Source of the DNA: Endozoicomonas euniceicola | GTDB taxonomy: Bacteria; Pseudomonadota; Gammaproteobacteria; Pseudomonadales; Endozoicomonadaceae | Length of the DNA stretch: 64,000 nucleotides | Assembly (NCBI RefSeq): GCF_025562755.1 | Contig: NZ_CP103300.1 | Coordinates: 2,536,501-2,600,500 of the forward strand | Direction: 5' to 3' | Shown: in pieces, positions 8,590-16,254 of the stretch | Layout of the letters: every line of letters starts with the position of its first letter | How positions within the stretch are numbered: the first letter of the stretch is position 1 | Program-made: the position numbers and the translations under genes | The notes under the pieces: model-generated | What the model saw: only the letters and a program-made list of their open reading frames with translations | Databases searched by the model: none | What the model was told of the DNA's origin: nothing

Positions 8590-9050
8590 ACCTTCTCAAA
8601 AACACCGACACCATAATCCAGCGCATCACAGAACCACTGACCCCATTACTTCTTATATTCACCCGAATATGGGTCGCATGGGCCTTCTTTACGTCCGGAA
8701 TGCTGAAATACAACAGTTGGGACAGTACTCTTTACCTGTTCCAGTATGAATATCAGGTACCGCTGCTGTCCTGGAAAATCGCTGCTTACACTGGTACTGC
8801 TGTTGAGCTGATCCTGCCAGTATTCCTGACTCTGGGTCTGTCCACCCGACCGGCAGCACTGGGGCTGTTCGTGTTTAATATTATTGCGGTAGTGTCTTAC
8901 CCAGTGCTATGGGAAAAAGGATTTATCGACCACCAGCTATGGGGAATGATGCTACTGGTAAACCTGTTCTGGGGCAGCGGTATTATTTCTATCGACTATT
9001 TGGTGAGTTCCCGGTCTAAGGGAGCGCCAATTAAGAATTCATCGCTTTAA
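8586..9050 (+). CDS. bufD: DoxX-family membrane protein (BufD-like)
   Basis: 154 residues with four predicted membrane segments (around PLLLIFTRIWVAWAFFTSGM, GTAVELILPVFLTLGL, AALGLFVFNIIAVVSY and WGMMLLVNLFWGSGIIS). DoxX proteins are a common fourth member of bufferin operons; their exact role is unclear. The start is probably TTG 8586, overlapping the bufC stop (TTGA), with GGAGAG upstream. Last gene of the operon; no strong terminator seen after it. Confidence 0.82.
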   Translation: MNLLKNTDTIIQRITEPLTPLLLIFTRIWVAWAFFTSGMLKYNSWDSTLYLFQYEYQVPLLSWKIAAYTGTAVELILPVFLTLGLSTRPAALGLFVFNIIAVVSYPVLWEKGFIDHQLWGMMLLVNLFWGSGIISIDYLVSSRSKGAPIKNSSL

Positions 9051-9161
9051 CCTTTCTAGCCGGTAATTTAGACGGCAAAGCAGATTTACTGGCTTTTGCA
9101 TGGCGATAGAAGTCATGTGAAAAGTCGCGTTAACAAGATAAGTTGTAATTAATTAATTCAT

Positions 9162-9854
9162 TTACACCCCTGTCTCGCACTCGCCACTGCCCCCACCCCT
9201 TTCATTAAACAGATTTACGACAGCTCTCACACTGTCCATTCCTCCCTCATAATCTGGATTGGCGTGAAGCTGAAGTTGGCTTGCATTATGATAGTAGTCA
9301 GTAGGATTTGTCACCACCCCTAAAATCTTCGCACCGGGAACAGGGGCCAGTGTTTCCAGTGAATGGATCTGTTTGGTTATGGGAAATAATCTGTATATGT
9401 TGTCATTCCTTAAATAACCGTCATTGCAGTCCAGTTTGTCATTAACAAAGTCCGAAGAGGAGCGATTTCGAACAGTGCCGCCAAACAGCCTGAGATCGAT
9501 CAGAAATATATTCATTCCGTTTATGCCCAACAGGCTGGCAGCGTAATAACAAACGTAAGACTGGATCGTTGCCCCGCCGCAGAACTGAGGACTGTTGATC
9601 TTCTGGTTCAGGTTCCACATCCCCCCACCGTACCACTCATAATATTTTGGGCAGAAACCTTTGCTGAAGGCATCCTGAACGCTGCTGTCGTCTACCCGAA
9701 AAGTAAAACCATTAAACCGGAGGTCACCTCTGTGCCCTCTTGTAAAATAGGAGCCTTTTATTGAGGATGTATTTTGAAAATGCAAGGCGTTGGTCAGGAG
9801 AAACGTATTGTCCTCACTAAAGATTTGTCTTCTTTGCTGCCATCTTTTAAGCAT
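9162..9854 (-). CDS. Possible ADP-ribosyltransferase-like protein (cholera/pertussis toxin fold)
   Basis: 230 residues, no signal peptide and no membrane segment. I recognise a weak toxin-like pattern: FRVDDSSVQDAFSKGFCPK near residues 52-70 resembles the YRxDxRxPxxIFxxGF strand of cholera/pertussis-type ADP-ribosyltransferases; GGATIQSYVCYYAASLLG could stand where the STS strand lies; HSLETLAPVPGAKILGVV resembles the region with the catalytic Glu followed by the IPxxxIxG strand. The second Glu of the ExE pair is not evident (SLE), so catalysis is uncertain. Seven cysteines. It is isolated between the bufferin operon and IS-rich DNA, which suits an acquired effector or toxin. The family call is a hypothesis. 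Confidence 0.4.
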   Translation of the reverse strand: MLKRWQQRRQIFSEDNTFLLTNALHFQNTSSIKGSYFTRGHRGDLRFNGFTFRVDDSSVQDAFSKGFCPKYYEWYGGGMWNLNQKINSPQFCGGATIQSYVCYYAASLLGINGMNIFLIDLRLFGGTVRNRSSSDFVNDKLDCNDGYLRNDNIYRLFPITKQIHSLETLAPVPGAKILGVVTNPTDYYHNASQLQLHANPDYEGGMDSVRAVVNLFNERGGGSGECETGV

Positions 9855-10117
9855 GACTCATTATCCTCATTGACACTCTTCCCACCGTGAACGATGGGAT
9901 TTTCTGTTGATAGAGTCTGTATTTCAGGCTCGATTAGTGTTTATGGGGTTCACTTTAAAGGGCTGAGAGAACCAGTATAGAGCAGGCTTTGTCCCTGTCG
10001 AATCACCCCGATTCGGAAATCCCCAGATCACTTAAATAGACGACATTATTATGTTGTTTCATCGGCTGAAGTGATCTCTGCCGACTTGTGTATCAATAAA
10101 GAGAATTAAGGAACTCT
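9855..10117. other. Intergenic region with a small palindrome
   Basis: No gene seen. CCCACCGTGAACGATGGG near 9880-9897 is an imperfect inverted repeat of the kind seen near IS200/IS605 ends, but no transposase remnant goes with it. Confidence 0.3.
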
Positions 10118-10624
10118 ATGAACGGTTCAATAAGTGTGCTTTCCAGATTATTGGAAGGTCGATGGTTGAGTGGCATTTTACTGGCGCTCATTTTGTTGTC
10201 GGGATTTGCCCTGCCTGTAAAAGCTGAGCCACTTCAGGCGCCTGTACCGGCTCCGGTAAAAACTGAAGTGATCGTCAACTCTTCCGGGGCGCATTGGTCA
10301 AATGTTTCCATTAAGGTAACCAATAGTCTCTCAAAAGCTATTGACGTCAGAAATGTCCAGGTGGACTTTTCTGCGCCTGCTGCGGTCAACAGTGTTTGGG
10401 GAAGCTTTCCCTCTGTCAGTTATCCCGGACAGATTAAAGTCAACTCCCCGGGTCAGGATGGTGAGTTATTCAGAACATCGGTGGTGCTCACCTTTGCCTC
10501 TGATAGCTGGATCAATACCAGCCTGAAGCCAGGTTCTGATTTCACTCTGCAGTTTGGTTTGCCTTTACTGGCTACCAGTCATTCAGTAAGCAATATCAAC
10601 CTAAATTCAGCGGTTAACCCCTGA
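10118..10624 (+). pseudogene. Secreted beta-sandwich protein, 3' end replaced by an IS
   Basis: 168 codons: an N-terminal signal sequence (hydrophobic WLSGILLALILLSGFALP, cleavage near VKA-EPL) and one domain with SIKVTNSLSKAIDVRNVQVDF and SVVLTFASDSWINTSLKPG, which looks like a carbohydrate-binding-type or immunoglobulin-like beta-sandwich as found at the front of secreted chitinases and other hydrolases. The mobile unit that begins at 10598 supplies the last residues and the stop, so the original protein was probably longer and lost its C-terminal, perhaps catalytic, part. The domain call is tentative. Confidence 0.5.
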
Positions 10625-10662
10625 GCTAAACTCTAACCCTCAACAATATTGAGGGCTCGAAG

Positions 10663-11229
10663 ATGGTTCGACCACCAAAACCCACTCCCCCAAAGGGTGA
10701 GTTGTCTGAAATGGAAAAAGATCCCTTATCCGTCAAACTCGAAGTCGATTCTTTCGACGGTAAAATTCATGTCGAGTGGGAGCCTGAAGCATCGGTCACC
10801 CCAATGGGACAGCTTCCTTTTTTTATACAGTTTTTAAAAACAGGTCACCGATTTGAACCCTGGATTAACGATTGCCCACTAACTTATAAAAGCCCAAACG
10901 CCCCTCAAAAAGTGGATGTGATTGGCTCATTAATGCTTTCCATTCTTTCAGGACATAAACGCTATGCGCATATCGGAACAATTATTGGTGATAAAGTAAA
11001 CGCTCAGTTGCTCGGGATGAAAAAAATTGTCAGCGATGATTCTGCCAGGCGTGGTTTAAAGAAGATTGACGAAGATGAAGGCGTTGAATGGATGCAAAAA
11101 CACCTCCATCTCTGTTTTGATCCGTTATTAACCATTCCATGGATTATGGATGTTGATGTTACCGTGAAAACCATTTATGGGCATCAGGAAGGAGCGGTTA
11201 ATGGCTATAACCCAATGGCACTGACTTAA
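10663..11229 (+). pseudogene. Truncated DDE transposase (copy A), interrupted by an IS4-type element
   Basis: 188 codons. The segments QLPFFIQFLKTG, LSILSGHKRYAHI, DDSARRGLKKID and WIMDVDVTVKTIYGHQEG...GYNP belong to the N-terminal half of a DDE transposase; DVDVT carries the first catalytic Asp. The reading frame enters the IS4-type element at 11213 and stops after MALT. The C-terminal half is not found next to the far end of the insertion, so it is lost or elsewhere. The exact IS family is uncertain (IS4/IS1380 superfamily). Confidence 0.75.
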
Positions 11230-12704
11230 GACTTAATCCCTTGGCATGAAAGGCTTGCCCAAGAACAAATCATCTATAAATAGATGAAGTTAACAGAGCC
11301 CTCGAGCAAGCCATGAACAAGTCTAGCCCAGAATATCTAAAACTCGCTGACCAATGTCTGAAGCAGTTTGCACAAACATCTGAAGACGCCTTGGCTTCTC
11401 TACTCTCCACAGAGATCCTGAATGCCTTTGAGAAAAAATCGACCTCCAGAGTTAGAGATTATCCAGCCCTGAAAACCCTTACTCTTTTTATGCGTCAGGT
11501 GTCCAATGAAGACAAGTCCTGCAGAAAGGTTCTTGTACAGGAGTCACTTGAACAAGCAGCAAATGACGAAGTGTCCGACAAAACCAAGAATGACGCCTAC
11601 TGCAAAGCACGTAAACGGTTGCCGGAAGATCAGGTAAAGTCATTGTTTCAGATTTCAGGAAAACGACTGGATGAAGAAAGCCCGGAATCATGGTTGTGGC
11701 ACGGTCGGCGGGTTGTTATTGCCGATGGAACCACTGCTAATATGCCTGACACGACTGAAAACCAACAGCTCTATCCCCAGTCAAAATCCCAAAAAAAAGA
11801 AGTAGGGTTCCCTACTGTCAGGATGCTTGCCTTTATCACGCTGGGAAGTGGAGCTCTCATTGAGACAGCCATGGGAGCTTGTGAGGGAAAAGGCAGTGGA
11901 GAGCAATCTCTGATGATACAAATGATCCCGAACTTGAATGCTGACGACATTGTGCTTGGCGATGCCATTTTCGAGACGTATTTCATCCTGGCACTTTTGC
12001 TTATAGCAGGTGTTGACGGTGTTTTTGAAAAAAATGGTGCGCGTAAAATCGACTTCAGAAAATCCTTCATGAAACTGGGAAAAAAAGATGCTTTATTCAG
12101 ATTGGAGCGTCCTCCAAAACCACCCTGGATGAGCAGAGAGTTTTACGATCAGTGGACACCGGATCACCTGATTATCCGTGCCATTAAAACGAAGAATCGT
12201 ATCATCGTTACCACATTGATTGATGCAGAAGCATATCCACGCTCTGACATTAGCGCACTGTACACCAAACGCTGGAATATTGAGTTGGACTTCAGAACCA
12301 TCAAAACAATTATGAATATGGAGATGTTGCGCTGTAAGACTCCAGCGATGGTGCGTAAAGAAATTTATGTTCATTTTCTGGTTTACAATTTGATACGGGC
12401 ATTAATGGCGCGAGTGGCCAAAGCCACAGAGCAAGTTCCGAGGGATGTGAGCTTCAAGGCAGCAAAACAGACGCTAAATGGGGCTCGGGTTTTACTGTTA
12501 TTCTGTCCAAATTGCACTCTCAACCAGGTTCAAGCTCAAATGATAGTTATCATTGGAGAACATAAAGTTGGAGACCGACCGGGACGATCAGAACCAAGAG
12601 CTGTAAAGAGGCGACCAAAGGCATTTAAAAAGCTCCAGCACTCTAGGGCTAAAGCTCGTCAACTCAATAAGTACAAGGGGTGAGAGCTTAAGTCAGTGCC
12701 ATTG
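11213..12704 (+). mobile_element. IS4-family insertion sequence, copy A (1,492 bp)
   Basis: Ends are inverted repeats: CAATGGCACTGACTTAAG on the left and its reverse complement on the right. The same element recurs at 16238-17729 and 44535-47678. The third copy has a clean 10-bp target duplication, so the ends are well defined. Copy A lacks a matching duplication at its own two flanks (see the findings on the split 10-mer). Confidence 0.92.
11313..12683 (+). CDS. IS4-family transposase (copy A)
   Basis: 456 residues, intact. DDE residues lie in VVIADGTTANMPDT (first Asp), DIVLGDAIFETYF (second Asp) and the YREK-type signature YTKRWNIELDFRTIK (Glu). The C-terminus is strongly basic. Identical to the copy at 16338-17708, so recent spread is likely and the element may be active. 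Confidence 0.93.
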   Translation: MNKSSPEYLKLADQCLKQFAQTSEDALASLLSTEILNAFEKKSTSRVRDYPALKTLTLFMRQVSNEDKSCRKVLVQESLEQAANDEVSDKTKNDAYCKARKRLPEDQVKSLFQISGKRLDEESPESWLWHGRRVVIADGTTANMPDTTENQQLYPQSKSQKKEVGFPTVRMLAFITLGSGALIETAMGACEGKGSGEQSLMIQMIPNLNADDIVLGDAIFETYFILALLLIAGVDGVFEKNGARKIDFRKSFMKLGKKDALFRLERPPKPPWMSREFYDQWTPDHLIIRAIKTKNRIIVTTLIDAEAYPRSDISALYTKRWNIELDFRTIKTIMNMEMLRCKTPAMVRKEIYVHFLVYNLIRALMARVAKATEQVPRDVSFKAAKQTLNGARVLLLFCPNCTLNQVQAQMIVIIGEHKVGDRPGRSEPRAVKRRPKAFKKLQHSRAKARQLNKYKG

Positions 12705-12781
12705 CCCTATGCACTGAAACACTTGGTACTACTGAGGAAAAAGTGTCCACAGTATTGTTGATCTTTTTGCTACAGGCTCCT
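12705..12781 (-). mobile_element. End fragment of a Tn5-like IS
   Basis: Read on the minus strand this begins TAGGAGCCTGTAGC and runs to GTGCATAGGG at the IS4-type element. Its sequence continues logically with the DNA at 17730, right of copy B, suggesting one ancestral IS split by later insertions. Part of it (GTAGCAAAAAGATCAACA) recurs near 20280. Confidence 0.5.
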
Positions 12782-12804
12782 AGGCTTCTCATTTTCAGTA
12801 ATTA

Positions 12805-13782
12805 TCAAACGTTTGAGGGTGCTGTTAATGCGTGATTCCTGTTTTTATTTTTATAATAATTAAAAGTAAGACGAAGAGTTACATAAAGACATGCCGATAA
12901 GAATGCCACAAATATATACCCTGCAGACGACTTTTCGCATTGAAGGTATTTGTCAGAAGTGCTTTTCCTACACAAATCAAGGTCAAAAAAACTGTTGCAA
13001 TTCTTCTTCTTGCAAGCCCATGTATCCTTAGTGCAAAAATCTTTTGTATAGCCCAAATTAAAATTGCAAACAGCCCATGGAGAACAAGTTAGAGCATAAA
13101 CAGTATATTCGAGTTTCTCAGGGGCAATATGGCCGATGGTGCAGTCGGAATGATTACAGAACTTCATGCAAGTGCTGTGGTCGTAACGAATACAACGACC
13201 ATCTGTTGATAAAATGCAAATGGGTAAACCATTATGAAAAGCAGGAGCGCCGGATACAGGGGAAGGTAAAGCAGAAAGGTTTTCTATTCTTGGGTGTTCT
13301 CCAGCATACATCGACAATGGCATTGATTGAAAAATTACTTGTTTGTCAGTGATAAGCTGCGGATACCAGACATTAACGACTGATTCGTCCAGGACAAATA
13401 GTGGGAAAGAGTTAGTTGGTAGCTCGGCTTCTAACTCAATGCCGGGCTCTAATTTGAGATAATGAATACCCTTTTTTGGCTTATCAGAAGCCAGGGTAAA
13501 TGTAAGTGAATCTCCGATTTCTCTCATGAGTTTCAGGTTATCTGGCTTTTCTGAGTTCTTAATTCGCTCCGCACACTCTGTACTGGTGACAGCGAGATCA
13601 CCACTCTGAAGATAAGCCATGCAAGACCATTCTTTGTCATCATTAAAACCAGTGATAAGTACCAGTCTTTTTTTGATGTGATCTGTATATGAAGTAGCGG
13701 CTGAGTAGCTGTTATAGGAAGAAAGTACCAAGAAAATAAACCAGAGCAGACATTTTTTCAGGTTATTTGAATTATCGTACAT
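12805..13782 (-). CDS. Secreted, membrane-anchored trypsin-like pseudo-protease
   Basis: 325 residues from ATG 13782, which has GGAAG upstream; the frame is open further, to 13992, but the extension does not look like a signal. Signal peptide: KKCLLWFIFLVLSSYNSYSA. The body resembles a trypsin fold: CMAYLQSGDLAVTSTECAERI matches the strand and TAAHC block but with His replaced by Glu, while PSPVSGAPAFHNGLPICILS matches the GDSGGP block with Ser retained. Then a Cys-rich region (about 14 cysteines) and one C-terminal membrane segment (AGYIFVAFLSACLYVTLRL) with a short basic tail. It is probably inactive as a protease and could be a binding or surface protein. No neighbour explains it. Confidence 0.55.
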   Translation of the reverse strand: MYDNSNNLKKCLLWFIFLVLSSYNSYSAATSYTDHIKKRLVLITGFNDDKEWSCMAYLQSGDLAVTSTECAERIKNSEKPDNLKLMREIGDSLTFTLASDKPKKGIHYLKLEPGIELEAELPTNSFPLFVLDESVVNVWYPQLITDKQVIFQSMPLSMYAGEHPRIENLSALPSPVSGAPAFHNGLPICILSTDGRCIRYDHSTCMKFCNHSDCTIGHIAPEKLEYTVYALTCSPWAVCNFNLGYTKDFCTKDTWACKKKNCNSFFDLDLCRKSTSDKYLQCEKSSAGYIFVAFLSACLYVTLRLTFNYYKNKNRNHALTAPSNV

Positions 13783-14184
13783 GTTTTTAACTTCCAATTT
13801 GTAAAAAGTTTGCGGCTCTGTTTTCAGGTTTTTAGTTGGCGCCTTAAGAGACGTAAGTACGCGGTAGTATTTAAAAAATACCAACAACTGAGGGACTGAG
13901 GGAGTCGACTTACAGTAAGTACTTTTATACGTTCCAACAATATTTTTGAACAAAGCCAGATTATGGGCTGGCTTTTTACTGAGAGCCTTCAATTGTTGGC
14001 ACCGTAAAGCGCATTTCAGTTAAGCGCATAAAAGTAGCACACAGAGCTTATGACTGCTCAGTCGCGGCTTTCCTTTTTTACGACACCCCCTCTTTGGCCG
14101 GGTGAGCAGTCACCCATTAGAAGTAGAAGCCTGACATAGACCAAAGACGGTGTTTGGCATCCAACAGGCTATGCACCGGGGTTA
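13783..14184. other. Non-coding region
   Basis: No gene recognised. GGGTGAGCAGTCACCC near 14100-14115 is an imperfect palindrome; it slightly resembles the hairpin ends of the IS605-type elements in this window. Confidence 0.3.
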
Positions 14185-14763
14185 TTAGCTGTCGCATCTT
14201 TGGCAGTCTTCATTCCTTCCGGGTGCTTGAGGTTGAGTAACACCGTTTTCCAGAAGATCAATAACATCGGCGGCGACTTCACCTGTAAAGCGGATGCACT
14301 GCTCTTTGTGTTCTTTTGAACCAAACTCCATTTTTTTGATGAGTTTACGACAACAGGTTGAGCAGTTTCTTCGTTGAAAACGGTCGTGAAGTTCGGCGGA
14401 TAGGGGAAACATCTCTTCCGGCATCAACTGGCCGCCTTTTTCTCTACCGTGCCTGAGACCCAAAGCCATTACGCCACCGGATAGCGCTCCGCACAGGCAG
14501 CCAGCCATACCGATTCCAACCGCGAAGCCTGACGCCATCTTTACCATTTTGCTATCTGCGGGTTGCCCGAGATAATCGTTCACTGTTGTGAAAACGGCTT
14601 CAGAGCAGAAAAACTTTCCATCCCGATACAATTTTTCTGCTCTGATTCTGGTTTGCTCACTGACTTCAGAATAGCTTCGATACTGTTCAGCCCGACGGTT
14701 TTCAGCAGCCTGTTCTTTAGGGGGCAGGTGACTGTTAGGCTGGTGTCGCTTGGGAATAGGCAT
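14185..14763 (-). CDS. C_GCAxxG_C_C family redox protein
   Basis: 192 residues. The motif series FCSEAV, GCLCGALSGGVMALG, CSTCCRKL and EQCIRFTGEVAADVIDLL defines the C_GCAxxG_C_C family: small, probably redox-active or metal-binding proteins of unknown function. The N-terminal 45 residues are polar and basic, and the C-terminus adds CQRCDS. It stands alone with about 400 bp and 280 bp of non-coding DNA on the two sides. Confidence 0.8.
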   Translation of the reverse strand: MPIPKRHQPNSHLPPKEQAAENRRAEQYRSYSEVSEQTRIRAEKLYRDGKFFCSEAVFTTVNDYLGQPADSKMVKMASGFAVGIGMAGCLCGALSGGVMALGLRHGREKGGQLMPEEMFPLSAELHDRFQRRNCSTCCRKLIKKMEFGSKEHKEQCIRFTGEVAADVIDLLENGVTQPQAPGRNEDCQRCDS

Positions 14764-14974
14764 GACTAACCCTCCACAGGTTATGTAATCTTGCGCTACG
14801 TTGAATCAGTAGCGATGGGTGATTGGGATTGGGTCGCTATTCTGGCTGTGGCAGGTGATACGAACACTGACCTGTATCATTACTTGTGGGTTTGTCGGGG
14901 TGCAAATCCCATTGTGCGTACGGTTTTTCAGCACTTCCTCCCCGTACTATTCTGGTATGTACAAAAGGAGGGTA

Positions 14975-15040
14975 ATGGATCTTTTAGGCAACCCTCCGGA
15001 GCCAAACGATAAGCTGATGAAAGCAGCAAAAGCTATGTGA
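14975..15040 (+). CDS. Possible 21-residue small ORF
   Basis: ATG 14975 is preceded by a near-perfect ribosome site (AAAGGAGGGTA) and encodes MDLLGNPPEPNDKLMKAAKA plus one Met. No family recognised. It could be the start of a gene truncated by rearrangement or a chance match. Confidence 0.25.
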   Translation: MDLLGNPPEPNDKLMKAAKAM

Positions 15041-15042
15041 CC

Positions 15043-15622
15043 TCATACCTCATAAATGTATGGGTTCATAAACTGCCTGCCCCAAAATAACCTGCGATCA
15101 ACCGGTGAAAGTTGAGCTTCATCGCAGACCAGCTGCCAGTGTTGCTCAATGCCTTCTTGCAGTTGTTCAGTAATCTTTGTCGCTTCCATTCGTGAGAGCA
15201 GGAAAACGGCGGCGGCCTCAACACAGCAGGCCAGCTGGCTCTTTCTCTGGTTACCAGAGATCAGCATGGCCTGGCTGGCAATATTGCCTGCCCTTCCCTG
15301 AGGGGCAAATGTCGTATGCCGGTGTCAGGGTGAGCATTTTCCCATCCCAGAATGCGGCATGGTTACGGGCATGGTCGTCTGTATTGCCACAAAGGATATT
15401 GAACACCAGTCGTGAAAACAGTTCCTTCAGTGTTTCCGTTGACCGGGCAAAACGCAGACGAATCAAGTCAGCCAGGGTTTCGTAACTGGCATAGCGGGCG
15501 AACATTTCATCCAGCCCAAACAGGGTGAGTGCTGAAACGACCGGTTTTCGGGTCCAGCCTTTTAGTGTTCTTTGCCTGTCAAACCGCTCAACCAGTAATA
15601 CATCTTTGCCCGCAGCGGATTT
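15043..15622 (-). pseudogene. hipA-like kinase toxin, truncated and frameshifted
   Basis: Read on the minus strand: VLLVERFDRQR, then FARYASYETLADLIRL, NTDDHARNHAAFWDGK and LTPAYDICPSGKGR, all typical of the C-terminal kinase lobe of HipA (catalytic Asp region NTDDHARN). The frame then shifts near 15265-15300, and the continuation MLISGNQRKSQLA...VFLLSRMEATKI lies in another frame (15043-15267). The N-terminal half is missing because repeat copy B begins at 15623. No hipB antitoxin gene is visible. Non-functional remnant. Confidence 0.85.
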
Positions 15623-15687
15623 AACCTAAATTCAGCGGTTAACCCCTGAGCTAAACTCTAACCCTCAACAATATTGAGGGCTCGAAG

Positions 15688-16254
15688 ATGGTTCGACCAC
15701 CAAAACCCACTCCCGCAAAGGGTGAGTTGTCTGAAATGGAAAAAGATCCCTTATCCGTCAAACTCGAAGTCGATTCTTTCGACGGTAAAATCCATGTCGA
15801 GTGGGAGCCTGAAGCATCGGTCACCCCAATGGGACAGCTTCCTTTTTTTATACAGTTTTTAAAAACAGGTCACCGATTTGAACCCTGGATTAACGATTGC
15901 CCACTAACTTATAAAAGCCCAAACGCCCCTCAAAAAGTGGATGTGATTGGCTCATTAATGCTTTCCATTCTTTCAGGACATAAACGCTATGCGCATATCG
16001 GAACAATTATTGGTGATAAAGTAAACGCTCAGTTGCTCGGGATGAAAAAAATTGTCAGCGATGATTCTGCCAGGCGTGGTTTAAAGAAGATTGACGAAGA
16101 TGAAGGCGTTGAATGGATGCAAAAACACCTCCATCTCTGTTTTGATCCGTTATTAACCATTCCATGGATTATGGATGTTGATGTTACCGTGAAAACCATT
16201 TATGGGCATCAGGAAGGAGCGGTTAATGGCTATAACCCAATGGCACTGACTTAA
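15688..16254 (+). pseudogene. Truncated DDE transposase (copy B)
   Basis: Same 188-codon fragment as at 10663-11229, again cut by the IS4-type element after GYNP and ending MALT. One visible residue change (PAKG instead of PPKG). Confidence 0.75.

Larger units (their letters stand above)
10598..12704 (+). repeat. 2,107-bp repeat unit, copy A
   Basis: Nearly identical to 15623-17729 in the same orientation; a few base changes are visible, for example PPK versus PAK early in the first reading frame. Each unit holds the left part of one transposable element followed by a complete IS4-type element inserted in it. The left junctions (AACCTAAATTCAG) are the same in both copies while the outer flanks differ. 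Confidence 0.9.
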
